From Adiantum capillus-veneris (lineage: Eukaryota > Streptophyta > Polypodiopsida > Polypodiales > Pteridaceae), in assembly GCA_014529385.2 (NCBI GenBank), contig CM043952.1, positions 155,289,057 through 155,353,056 on the forward strand: a DNA stretch of 64,000 nt. The letters run 5' to 3'. Both the position numbers and the translations under genes were made by a program. The notes under the pieces are model-generated. The model had not been told where the DNA came from and searched no databases. It saw only the letters and a list, made by a program, of their open reading frames with translations. Of the stretch, positions 35,362 to 46,197 are shown piece by piece; the first letter of the stretch is position 1, and the number at the start of each line of letters is the position of its first letter.

Positions 35362-36121
35362 ATCTTTTTGTGAGAAGACGTATAAGATAAGATCAAAGAA
35401 TCTGCACACCATATATGGTGAAGGCCGCAATTGAGAATGAGAGAAATATGACGACCGCCTTTTGTCAACAATAAACGCAGAAAGGATGCTCAATGAACGT
35501 CGAAAGATGTGAGAGACGTCACCCAAAAAAACCAGGGAAAAGGAGACGTTAATAATAAAAGAGTCCTCAAAATAGAGTAGCGTGAGACGCAAGATTGACG
35601 GCCACAATATGAATAGAAAAAATCTAAATTTTCTCAAAAAAGTCGATGCCGAAATTAGAAAAACGATCGCGGACGCTTTACAAAGACGTACGAGGACGAA
35701 AGCTGCATCAAGCTCAATTGCAATAAAAACAGCATAACTTTCTGCTGCGAACTCTGATTGATGCAAACCTACAACTCAAATCAAAGAGCTTGAGGAGACC
35801 AACAAGTTTTGGATGAAAAGCACAATGTATGACACACTCCATTGTGCTTTTTCCGTTTCTCTAAATTTTGAGCAGAAGACCCCCAAAAATTGAGATGAAG
35901 TTCAGGGTGTCATCAACAAGAAAACGTAATCAACGATTCATTAGATTGATTAGTAATAAACACCACACAAAACACTAATCATATTCTTCTTAACACAAAA
36001 CAACCACAATCAACAAGAATCAATCCTCAAAAATAAAATTTGTAGCAATTTTGAATCTTACATGCGTATCACGTTCACTTACTATTTTATTACCATGAAT
36101 TGAATCGGCACGTGATCGTTA

Positions 36122-36135
36122 CCACTCTGATACCA
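36122..36135 (-). promoter_or_regulatory. Primer-binding site, initiator-Met type
   Basis: The minus strand reads TGGTATCAGAGTGG immediately after the LTR end (TGTCAACA), matching the plant Met-initiator PBS. Confidence 0.92.
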
Positions 36136-36281
36136 TGTTGACATGTAGAGAGAAAGAGAGTGATAGACGAGACAAGAGGCACGCCATGTACGCTCCCAAA
36201 GACTGATTCATATTGAGGACAAGATACAAATATATAGGTGAGACCAAGTTGAGTAGAGTGAACCATATATAGCTCCAACAT
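36136..36281 (-). repeat. 5' LTR of the copia element (146 bp)
   Basis: On the minus strand TGTTGGAGCTATATATGG...CTACATGTCAACA, with TGTTG/CAACA termini. Length and layout (AGCT.TAT near the start, CTCTCTTTCTCTCT near the end) resemble the 141-bp LTRs at 13,569 and 22,469. Confidence 0.8.
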
Positions 36282-36442
36282 TCTTCTTCTTCTCTTCTCT
36301 CTCTGTCTCTCTCTTTCTAAGGTCTTGTGGGATAGTTTCCTATGACTTTAAAACTCTCTTCTTCTTCGTCTTAATCTTCTTCTTCTCTCTTCCTTCCACA
36401 CGCTCCCCTCTCTCTTTGTCTCTCTCTCTCTCTCTCTCACTC

Positions 36443-36482
<40 letters not shown>

Positions 36483-36754
36483 GCTGACTATCCAGGAGTT
36501 TTGAAGAGGAAAGTAGACGTTGCAAAAATTTGTTGAGAAAGCTATCCGGTGTTTTAGCATCATTTAGAGTAAAACCAAGTAAGCCCTTTGTTATTAAAAA
36601 GAAGTGATTGGTAGCTAAGAGCATGTGCAGAAGTCTGTAATGCATAACTTTTCTTTTCTTGACATATATGTCAACTAAGGTGCACTTACACAATTTCTTC
36701 GTGGTGGATAGTATGGTGCACAAGTGGATCCTTTCGCATGCATGAGCATGTGGT
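36282..36754. other. No gene; (CT)n and (TA)n tracts
   Basis: Pyrimidine-rich sequence with (CT)n near 36418-36438 and (TA)n at 36453-36479. GTCTTGTGGGATAGTTTCCTA near 36,323 resembles words flanking other CT tracts in this window. Confidence 0.6.
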
Positions 36755-37600
36755 CTTGTTAAGCAAGGGCAAGGAAGTGGGCAAAAGAACAGTGATGTAG
36801 TCGCTACCCCACGAAAAGCTTCGTGAAAGAGACTTGCCTAGAGGCACATTAGGGATTGTTGTCACATTGGATTCAAATCCAGGACTGGTGTTGCCACATG
36901 TTCCGCCAATCAATGATGAGGTGTGTGCATTAGGTGCTGTGGTGGGCATTGTTGTGGCCTGGCCGATAAAAGATTTGGTTAGTATTAGTTCTACTTAATA
37001 TTTTTATACACGTTCTCTTACAATTAACAAAGATTGTGTTGTGGTCAGGCAAAAGAACAAGGTACAAAACTCTCCCGAGCTTGCGGATCCGTATTTGTTG
37101 CTCCACGATCCATTGGTGCAGCATTAGGAGACTCTCAACAAATGAAGATAATAATTGTTTGAAATTGTTTACGAAGACAACGGCTCCCAAAAAAAAGAAG
37201 TGCAGATCATAAAAACGAAGTCGTTGGAAGTAGGTGAGTAGCCCGAGCAACAAAATATGACGACAGTAGCTGGACACCACCAAAGAAAAACGGCAAAATG
37301 GTCAGGAAGAAGGCCGTAACTAGCACAGAACAACTAGTCCAACCTACGAAAGAATAAGTGGAGAAGCCGATAAAGGCTACAGGCAAGGAAAAATCCTAGT
37401 CTAAGCTACCGGCACCATCAAAGAAGCAAGTCCCCGATCCAAAGTACTCAAGTGAAGATGATGGAAAACATGAGGATGCAGGGGATGAAGATGGTGGACT
37501 CTTCAATATTACGGAGAAGTCCACACTGAAATGGGATTTACTCAACAGCTCATTGCATCACCTAGAGGTTGATATTTTTATAGAAGTAGAATGCTCATCT
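36755..37600 (+). pseudogene. Possible CACTA-associated protein fragment
   Basis: One plus frame reads EVGKRTVM, a stop, SLPHEKLRERDLPRGTLGIV and ALGAVVGIVVAWPIKDL up to 36,979, followed by a GTTAGT donor-like site and a CAG at about 37,049. The VGK..V..SL and AWP...L wording recalls a domain I know from plant CACTA-associated proteins (DUF8039-like), but the match is weak. Downstream 37,400-37,600 has an acidic stretch (SSEDDGKHEDAGDEDGG). I am not sure these belong together. Confidence 0.25.
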
Positions 37601-37830
37601 AATACTCAACAAGATCTACTTTTATGTCTTGATAATACATGTCACTCACAAGGTAGCGCTGCCCACCGGTGCCATTATGCCATTTTTTAACTCATCCAGT
37701 TGTATGACCAGTGATTGATTGAATCAACAATCTAGCATTGGAATTCTCCATAAATGGGTATGTTCCACATCATGCTAGGTTCATGCTCTCCCTAGATACT
37801 CCAAACTTGGACCCAGTAGATTGATCGATT

Positions 37831-39060
37831 AAATTGATTGAGTCATATGTTTTTAACATGTTTGGTGGACATAGATGTATATACATAGTACAATGTTTCT
37901 TCACACCAAATATGAAGCCATTTTGGAAACCTGAATCCCTTGTTTCGGGGCCGAATCAGAAATCATTCGTTTTTGTCAAAAAACACCAATCTTGTTGTAA
38001 GAGTGTCTAGTCAAAAGCTCTTTCTTGTTTTATATGTGCTGATGTATATACATAATATAAAATCTCAACACACCAAATATGAAGCTGTTAGGACTAAAAA
38101 ATCTTCAAATTTATGATCGAAACCAAACAACATAGTTTTCTCTTAAAAACGCCAGCTCATGAGTAAATTGATAGAGTCATAAATTTTTTACATGTTTGGT
38201 GGATACCGATGTATATACATAGTACAATGTCTAGGCACACCAAATATGAAGCTATTCGGACACTTGAATCTCTTGTTTTGGGGTCGAATCAATAATTCGT
38301 CGTTTTTGTCAAAAAACACCTATCTTGTTGTAAGAGGTCCAGTCAAAATCTCTTTTTTGTTTGATATGTACTGATGTATATACATAGGACAATGTCTCAA
38401 CACACCAAATAAGAAGCCATTTGGACTTAAGAATCTTCAAATTAATGCTCGAAACCAAAAAACGTAGTATTCTCTGAAAAATGCAAACTCCTGAGTAAAT
38501 TGATTGAGTCATAACTTTTTAACATGCTTGGTGGATACCCATGAATATACATAGTACAATGTCTTTGCACACAAATATGAAGCCATTCGGACACCTGAAG
38601 CTCGTGTTTTGGGGCCGAATCAGAAATCCATTGTTTTCGTCGAAAAACACCAATCTTGTTGTAAGAGGGTCTAGTCAAAATCTTGTTCTTGTTTGATGTG
38701 TGCTGATTTATATACATATTATAAAATTTGAACACAACAAATATGAAGACATCCGGACTAAAGAATCTTCAAATTTATGTCAGAAATCATCAAACGTAGT
38801 TTTCACTGAAAAATTCTAATTCTTGAGTAAATTGATCGATTCATAGGTTTTTAACATGTTTGGTGAATTTTGATGTATATACATAGTACAATGTCTTTGC
38901 ACACCAAATATGAATACATTCCGACAACGGAAGCTCCTATTCTAGGGCCGAATAAAAAATCCTTCATTTTCAACAAAAAACGCCATTCTTGTTGTAATTC
39001 GGTCCAGTCAAAAGATTTTCCTTGTTTGATGATGATGATATATATTAATATTATAAAATC
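37831..39060. repeat. Satellite-like array: about 166-bp monomers in about 332-bp dimers
   Basis: AAATTGAT.GAGTCATA starts at 37831, 38165, 38497 and 38829 (period 332-334). Within each unit GATGTATATACATA and variants occur twice, at 37874, 38041, 38208, 38373, 38540, 38704, 38872 and about 39034, spacing 162-168 bp. The two halves are diverged from each other but each matches the corresponding half of the next unit. The array ends against a (GA)n tract. ORFs here are by-products. Confidence 0.9.
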
Positions 39061-39069
39061 TCAACATAT

Positions 39070-39129
<60 letters not shown>

Positions 39130-39690
39130 TGGATTTGGAGATTCAGAGAGGAAGAGAGAGGGGAGCGAGAGGTAGAGAGAGAGTGATAAGGAAAGAGTTA
39201 GAGAGACTAATAGGGAAGGAGAGGGAGGGGGAGAGGGGGGCTAGAAATGAGAGATGTGAGTGAAAGGTCAAGAGAGAGGAAGAAAGAAAGATATAGATAG
39301 AGAAGTACAAGGTAGAGAGAGTTGAAAGGGAAAGAGACAGAGAGAGAGAGAGGGAGAGAGGATCGTTAGAGGATAGAGGGAGGGGGAGGGAGAGAAAGGT
39401 TGAGAGAGAGAGAGAGAGAGAGAGAGCTTATAGAGTGACATGGAAAGAGAAAGGAGGAAGGGAGTGGGAGAAGAGGAGGACCTTGAGGAAGGGAGGGTGG
39501 TTGCTAGAGGAGGGGATGGAGGAAGGAAGGGTGGTTAGAGGAGTAGATGGAGAGAAGAGGTGGAGGAGAGGGAGGATGCTGGAGAAGTAGGCTGAGGAGG
39601 AGGAGCAAGGGAAGAGGAGGAAGAACATGAGTGGCGACAAGAGGAAGAGGAGGTAGGGCAGGCGGCCCTCCCAAAAAAAAAATCTCTCCA
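39061..39690. repeat. (GA)n tract and 600-bp purine-rich strand
   Basis: (GA)n at 39072-39124, then almost only A and G on the plus strand to about 39,660. Minus-strand ORFs rich in Leu, Pro and Ser are artefacts. Confidence 0.85.
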
Positions 39691-39875
39691 AAGCTTGCTC
39701 CGTTGAGGTCGCTCAAAAATCTAACTTGCCATTAGTCTTGACTATTTTCGTGATTCATCATAGAAGCTTCAAGGACATGGTCAATCGGTATGCCATGGAT
39801 CCATATTTCTTTGATATATTCACTTGAATACGAAGTGGAGAGGTAGTAGCGGGATATTCCATACGGGATGGCTAC

Positions 39876-40900
39876 TTGATGAAGAAAACGATGTTGTGTG
39901 TTATAGAGCCGTTGAGGGAAAAGGTTCTAACTGAATGCCATTGTCCACCTTTTACGAGTCACCGCGGCTTTGATACCACCTTGAAAGGTGTGGAGCGTTA
40001 CTTCTTTTGGCCGAGACTCAAGAAGGATGTGGACAATTTTGTACGTAGTTGCTTGGTATGCCAAAAGATCAAGTTTGAAAGGCATAAAGCACAGGGATTG
40101 TTACATCCTTTACCCATTTCCACCGGCCCTTGGGAAAGTATTGCTATGGATTTCATTTTTTTATCTCCTAGAGACACAGATTGGGCATGATGGCATTTAG
40201 ATTGTCATCGACAGATTTAGCAAGCAGATTTTTAGATTACATGGCAGGCCTGAGACAATAGTCTCTGACAGAGATCCCCGATTCACGAGTTTGTTTTGGA
40301 AGGCTACTTGGAAGAACATTGGCACACGGTTGCAATTCTCGTCATCATCCCACGGTTGCAAATACAGTCGTACTGTGTTTATTGAGGTCTAACATTTTTT
40401 ATCAGAAGACTTAATGGAAATTTTTTTGCCTTTGGTGGAATTTGCCTACAATAACACGATCCACTCTTCGACGGGGAACGCGCCATTTGAGATCATTGAA
40501 GGTGCTATGAAGGTTCCACACTTCCTTAGCACAAAAGATAAGATTTTTGAATCCCGCCACTACATAAGAGACTTGGACGTTGCTTTTTCCAAGGTTCGAG
40601 AGGCTTTAGTGAAATCTCAAGAAAGACACAACAAGGTAGCAGATCAACCGCATCGCAATTTGAAATTAAAGGAAGACGATTAGGTGCTCTTACATTTTGA
40701 GCAGGCACGCCTAAGAGAAAAAAAGGAAAGAAGTGGCTTTTTCCAAAGCTTAGTATGAGATACTATGGCCCTTTCTAGATAAAAGAAAAGATAAATGATG
40801 TCTCCTTTAGACTGAAGTTGCCCGATACTTGGAAGATTTACAATGCTTTTCATGTGAGTCTCTTCGCCAATAGTTGTACGGATTTTTTATAAATTACATT
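39876..40900 (+). pseudogene. Ty3/gypsy integrase remnant
   Basis: Residues 20-66 of the first frame give an HHCC zinc domain (FTSHRGFDTTLKGVERYFFW, then CLVCQKIK), followed by PWESIAMDF, the first catalytic Asp region. Next frames read VSDRDPRFTSLFWKA (second Asp), then LVEFAYNNTIHSSTG and APFEIIEG, and later KLPDTWKIYNAFHVSL-type wording. The stretch expected to carry the catalytic Glu (between FWK and FAYN) is shortened. RT is absent upstream. Stops at 40188, 40397 and 40681 interrupt it. Confidence 0.85.
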
Positions 40901-40984
40901 GGCTATTTTTAGAAGCTTTTGGAAGACCAATCTCTTTTGGGAAATTTTCTTAGTTTAAAGAGATTTTGGGGCTCTGCTTTTGGC

Positions 40985-41215
40985 TTGGAGGGTGCACTAT
41001 GTAATCATGTTAATGTATAACGTGAGTTTGAAAGGAGGGGTTTTGAAACGCAAAAAAATTAAGGCAATTTAGCAGAGATACATTAAGGGGTTTCTATATT
41101 CAATTTTGGAAAAAAATCCTAAAATAAGGGGTCATTTTATTCATTCAAACATGTTAAAAGAGGGTTTATTTTAATACCCCATGAACGCACGTTATATAGG
41201 GGGGGTACTGGGCTT
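40985..41215. mobile_element. MITE-like sequence related to the MITE at 55,029
   Basis: Inverted words TATAACGTGAGTTTG (41,017) and GAACGCACGTTATA (41,180) enclose about 150 bp with TTAAAAGAGGGTTTATTT-like content. The MITE at 55,029 has TATCACGTGAGTTCA and GAACGCACGTGATA at matching places, plus similar outer bases. Ends are not exact. Confidence 0.4.
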
Positions 41216-41369
41216 TTGGGCATCCCTTGTAAGAATAAATAAATCCCTAGGGACTAACTCTTGAGAGCATTTGGTCGTATATTCTAAGAGTGAGCACCTA
41301 CGGGATCTCTTTGTACTTTGCAAACGGACTACTATAAAGGGAAATACTGAAAGGGGCACCAGTCTTTGG

Positions 41370-42540
41370 GGCCAATACCTCTTGGCTTAGAACTATGTCG
41401 GGCCATGTCATCTCTTTGAACTGTTTTGAATTGAATCTCTGTTGTGTCCCGGCTAAATCTTGACTTGGGGTGTCCAAGTTTGTTACAACCTACGCATGCA
41501 TCTTGAAGGCACGTGGCTCTACACAAGATACTCTTCAAAAGAGATGTCGTGCTTGGGCTCAGTGGACTCCTGAGGGCTCTTTGGGAATGATCCCAAGGCA
41601 GCTGTGGCCAATAGGAGCAAGGCCAACAAGCTAGTTCTTGAGAAGCTTCTTATCTGGAACATCGTCTCTTAGAGTTCGTTGATTGTGGGATATGCACAAT
41701 AAGAGCAGGGCTAGAAAGCTCTAGGTTGTTTTCAGCGGATACAAATCAAGGACCTCTCCTAATGCAATTGTACACACAATAAGAGAAAGGTCAGAAATTT
41801 CTAGGCTATTTTCATAGCGTATACAAAGCAAGGACCTCTCTTGATGCAATCGCATAAGCGTGCATCCTGAAGGATGTGGCTCTATGCAAGATGCTCCTGA
41901 AAAAGAGAAATATGCTTGACACTGTGTCGATCGATACGTGTGCAAATATGGTGCACTTTTTGCAAGCACAAAATTTGTTGAGGAGCTTACTGTCTCAAAC
42001 GGTGTGCATTGTTTGGGGGAAATGCACAATAGAAGCAGGGTAAAAAGCTAGTGATTGAGGAGCTTCCTATCTGAAACATCGTCTCTTAGAGTGAATTGAT
42101 TGCGGGATACACACGACAAGAGCAAGACCAAAAAGCTCTAGGCTATTTTAAACGGATGCAAAGCGAGGCCCTGTCTTGTAATTCAATCACATACGCATGC
42201 ATCTTGAAGACATGTGGCTCTACGCAAGATGTTCATATGGGCATAAAAATTCACGTTGATATTGTTAGTCAAGGGTTGTTGAAAAAGATGTCGTGCTTAT
42301 AAATGCCTTAGTTGACATGTTTGGTAAATGTGTTGCACTTCAAAGAGCACCATATCTTCTCGAATGTGGACTCTTGGAATGCACTAATTGCAAGACTTTC
42401 CGCAGAAGGGCAGGGCTAGAAAGATCTAGTATGTTTTCAATAGATGCAAAGCGGTGGTCTCTCTCTTAATTGCAGGATTTTCTCCAAAAGGGCAATGCCA
42501 AAAAGCTGTAGGCTGTTTTCAGCTTATGCAAAGCGAGGGC
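41370..42540 (+). pseudogene. PPR (pentatricopeptide) protein pseudogene
   Basis: The best piece, 42096-42302, reads MIAGYTRQEQDQKALGYFKR, MQSEALSCNSITYACILKTC and a GIKIHVDIVSQGLL stretch: about two PPR motifs of the plant P-L-S type. A frame change leads to INALVDMFGKC. Similar but more decayed copies lie upstream (IVGYAQ-type wording near 41,680; QGPLL near 41,850) and downstream (near 42,400 and 42,510). PPR proteins bind organelle RNA and direct editing or splicing. Here all frames are broken, with no transit peptide. The wording suggests a member of a large repetitive family. Confidence 0.75.
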
Positions 42541-43052
42541 TCTTGGAGAAAGATGTCAGCTAGATAAGATCAAACAAGGCAAGCTATCAGTAAGAAGTTA
42601 CGTGGAAAAGATAAAAGAACTAACTAAACAACCCCATCAGAAAAAAGAATGAGAGCTTTCTTCCTAATGGATTTAAGAGTAGGAAGCTGCGAGAACAAGA
42701 AGTATAGTGGCTTTAAGAGTAGGAAGCTACGAGAACAAGAAGTACCAGCACCAACAAGTAACTTTAATGATTTGGTATAGAGAGCACTCAAGCTGGAACA
42801 ACATGCGAAAAAGGAGAAAGAGCATAAAAGAAGGCAATCCAGTGACAATGAATCATCTACTCAAGGAATTTTATAAACCAAATTCAGCTTCGGTTCTTTT
42901 AAAATCAAAAGTGAGAAAGGAGCTTGGACCAATAAAATTAAAGAAATGTCTAAGCAAATTCTTGAGATAGCCAAAACAAGAAACTCAGTGAGGGTGACGA
43001 AAACAAAAATATGGTGTTCTAAGTGCAAGTCAAAGGACCATATGTCAAGTGA

Positions 43053-43628
43053 GTGTTCCCAATGCACATATTGCAAAGCATTTGGGCATGTTTAGAACAA
43101 TTGTGGAATTTGAATTCACCACTTCAAGTAAGGAAGGACTTTTCAATGATTTCCCTTACAAATCTAGAAACGCCTAAGGTAGATAGAGGAAGTGGTACTA
43201 GGGAAAATGAAGCTACAACAACCACTGGAGGAGGAAGGGGACCCTATCAAAATGGAACTGGAAGGGTAAGAGGGAGAGGAGATTTTTCCAAGAGAAACAT
43301 GAACTGCTATACTTGTGGAAAGTATAGTCATTTTGTAGCTCAGTGTCCTGAATCACCAAAGCTAGAGGTAGCTGACCAGAAACCGCCAGAGCCAGTACCC
43401 ATAAGAGTGGTCATTAGAAGTAGAGGGGTAGTGATTGAAGAAATCCCTACTGAAGAAGATAGCCAAACTGCTGAGGCCAGGAAGTGGGAACAACAGAGAA
43501 AAGTGTGGAAGGCTAAGGGTAAGGAAAAGGTATTCGATGAATGGAAAGAACAAACGGAGCCTGTAGAAAAAATCATTGAAAATATATCAAAGAAGTTTCC
43601 GGAACAACCAAAAAGTTCAAACGCTTGA
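43053..43628 (+). CDS. Longest open stretch of the gypsy gag, with zinc knuckle
   Basis: 191 codons. Residues 60-90 are Gly/Arg-rich, residues 85-98 form the knuckle CYTCGKYSHFVAQC, and the C-terminal part is charged (EEIPTEEDSQTAEARKWEQQ, then KVWKAKGKEKVFDEWKEQ). The knuckle would bind RNA. The first 30 codons may belong to another frame, since the two upstream knuckles are read in a different one. It is best seen as a piece of the surrounding pseudogene. Confidence 0.5.
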   Translation: MFPMHILQSIWACLEQLWNLNSPLQVRKDFSMISLTNLETPKVDRGSGTRENEATTTTGGGRGPYQNGTGRVRGRGDFSKRNMNCYTCGKYSHFVAQCPESPKLEVADQKPPEPVPIRVVIRSRGVVIEEIPTEEDSQTAEARKWEQQRKVWKAKGKEKVFDEWKEQTEPVEKIIENISKKFPEQPKSSNA

Positions 43629-44472
43629 ACCATTCACAAAATACCAGTCCAGCCTTCAGAATCAAAACTGCAAAAACAGCAAAGGAGCTAGATGAGTCTA
43701 TGATTGGTGTCGTACAGAGTCTGAGAGAAGAATCAAGGCAAGTCAGAGAAGACTTGACTGAAGCTGGAATTACTGGACTGGGAAAGAATCAGATGGATTC
43801 ATCATAGAGCTAGCTAGTAGCTACACAAGAAACAATGAAGTAGAACTGTGAAGATTCTAAGTGTCTTCTAGTTCGGATATTGGGAGCTTGGGCAATGAGC
43901 AAGATGAGATATATGTCAAGGTTTGTGATCAGATTCAAAAACTAATTGTAGAGTTGGATGACATTTGACGTACATTACCTCAGGCAAACAATTTTATCAG
44001 ACAAAAGAGAAAAGCTGAAGCAGACGCTAGAATAGCGGATTTAGCGGCCATTAGAGATGATGAGCTTCCAGTAATCCAAATAGACTTTAAGCTACTAGAA
44101 AAATGGAAACCGCTATTTGTTGTTATTCTGGATGGCGGAGCAAGAGTGAATATTCTTGGTCAGCATCTTTGAAAAAAGCTCAGAATAACTGAGATGAAAC
44201 TAGCTCCATTCAACAGAAGGATGGCAAATCACTAGGTAGTGCAAGCCACTTGTCTTATTGAAAACATGCAAATAAGGGTGAGGAAAGAGAAATTCAAAAC
44301 TAGTTTCTTGGTGTTAGATGTCCAAGAGGCTTATGGAATTTTATTAGGAAGGCCATGGTTAAAAACTGTTGGGGTTGTACATGATTATGCAAACCAACAT
44401 TAACTATTCAAGGCTCTAGCAGGAGAATCCAGGTCAAGACAGATAACACAAGGTTATGGAGAAATGCATTAA

Positions 44473-45721
44473 CACTAGAATGGTAACCGAACAGGACATA
44501 AAAGTGTCCTTTCAGGGTTTTGGGAAAAAATTCCAAAACCATAGTAGATCCACTCATTTTGAAAAATCTTTTCATGAGCTTATAGTTCAATAACTACTAC
44601 ATATGGAAAAAATGAGAAACTTGTAATTTTTTTCATCCCTTGGTCACTACAAGCCTCCAAAGTTGATGGAACAGTGCATTTTGCCCAAAACAGCAATTTC
44701 TTACGGTTGATTGCATATAAATAAGAGTGGGGATTTTTGTAGGACATGAGATAAAATGCCCCGTTAACTTCAGTGGGTTGGTGACCAAAACATATGGTTG
44801 CTTTGAACTCACCAAATTTTTTATGGGCAAAAAAAAAAGGTACAAAAAAGTTGCATTTTTGCCATTCTGCGGACCATGGAGCATGTCAAAAGGATAATGA
44901 ATCTCTTACAATTGGAACTTTGGGGGCAATGATAAAGTGCTAAATACAGCAAACATGAAAAAACTGGGTCTAGCATTATGACCTCTAGAAACCCATAGAA
45001 ACTACTCAATATCTAGCCAAGTTTGTAGTCTATGATTAGATATGGTTACTACCTACAAAATACACACAATTTGACTAAGAAACTAGCAATATTTAGAAAG
45101 TTATACTTGCTACTCTAAAATGTATCGTATTCTTCAGCAATCAAAAAACTCAACCATCATCATATACTATGCTATATAGCATTTTAGGTCCCCCAAAACT
45201 CAAGGAAAATTAGCTTTATGTTATACATTAGACTTACACAATCAAAATTGAATTTGGATATCAAGAAAGTCACCGAAAAATTCTTAAAAGTGCTAATTTT
45301 GGCCAAAAAACAGGATTATGCAATTCTTGTAAATTGGTCATAACTTTCAATTTTAACACTTAGCTCTCCCTACAAGCATCAAAACATGTTGAGAACTATG
45401 AAGGCCTAACCTCTAGCCATCTAAACCTCACAAACATGAAGTTTAGAGTGGTATAGTTGCCAAAAATTGAAAAAACGCCAAAAACAGGACCCGTTTTTTC
45501 ACACAGTTTAGGGTCAAAAGTGTTGTGCAAGAGTAAGGTTAATGGTGAGATTGATACTTTTAAAAAAATACTAAGTTGTTTTCAGCTCATAAGGCAACTT
45601 TGTGGATATATAGCACCTAGAAATTCATTTTCATACTCTTCAAATAATTCAAGCAAAATGGTCACTTAACAGGACACAAAAGTGTCCAAGGACATAAAAG
45701 TGTCCTGTTACCATTCTAGTG
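44473..45721 (-). mobile_element. TTAA-flanked non-coding transposon, copy 1 (1249 bp)
   Basis: Ends CACTAGAATGGTAAC and GTTACCATTCTAGTG, TTAA on both sides (44469-44472, 45722-45725). It is reversed relative to copies 2 and 3. It interrupts the gypsy gag-protease frame. It lacks about 90 bp found in the other copies, at about 44,870. No coding sequence. Confidence 0.85.
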
Positions 45722-46197
45722 TTAATTAAGGCACTTAAGAAATATGGTACCAAAAAGATCGAGAGTATGTTAGCTTCTATGAACATTTTTCCTTTAACAA
45801 AGGTCAACCTTAGTGCAGTGCTAATGGACAAACCACAAGCAAAACAATAGAAACAACAATACCCATATGATTTCACTAAAGAAAATGCTGGGGAAAGATC
45901 AGTCTAGATAGATGGTCAGGAACCAGACTAGTCTATACCTCAAAAGCTCAGTGGGAAAGCAGAAACCAGTTCATAGCATCATTTAGAGGCAAATGAGGAA
46001 ATCCCAGTAGTACCACAACAGGATCTTGAGAATGATCTTCTAGAAGTTGGAAACCCATTTAATGATTATTTTGCGGGCATTCAAACAGAGAAAGAAGCTG
46101 AATACACGTTGCATCATGTTTGCACCCAAAACCACTTTGCAAAGCATCCAAATGCATGTATTTACATCTTTTTGTACATATGCCCATGCATATACAC

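Larger units (their letters stand above)
31192..36281 (-). mobile_element. Ty1/copia retrotransposon, nearly full length, 3' LTR missing
   Basis: On the minus strand: 5' LTR 36281-36136, initiator-Met PBS, about 760-bp leader, gag (35361-34281), protease/preintegrase (34280-33776), integrase (33775-33047), RT (32480-31640) and RNase H (31629-31192), the Ty1/copia order. All parts carry stops or frameshifts. No second LTR was seen left of 31,192, so the 3' end is truncated or deleted. Confidence 0.9.
42640..46192 (+). pseudogene. Ty3/gypsy gag-protease remnant, interrupted by a TTAA element
   Basis: Three CCHC zinc knuckles are visible: CSKCKSKDHMSSEC (about 43,019), CTYCKAFGHV*NNC (about 43,060) and CYTCGKYSHFVAQC (about 43,306). 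The protease follows at 44,090-44,400: VILDGGARVNILG (active-site DG where DTG/DSG is usual) and YGILLGRPWLK. A non-coding transposon is inserted at 44473-45721; the frame then continues IKALKKYGTKKIESML. The remnant stops at the large LTR element at 46,198. RT is not present here. Stops are frequent. Confidence 0.75.
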
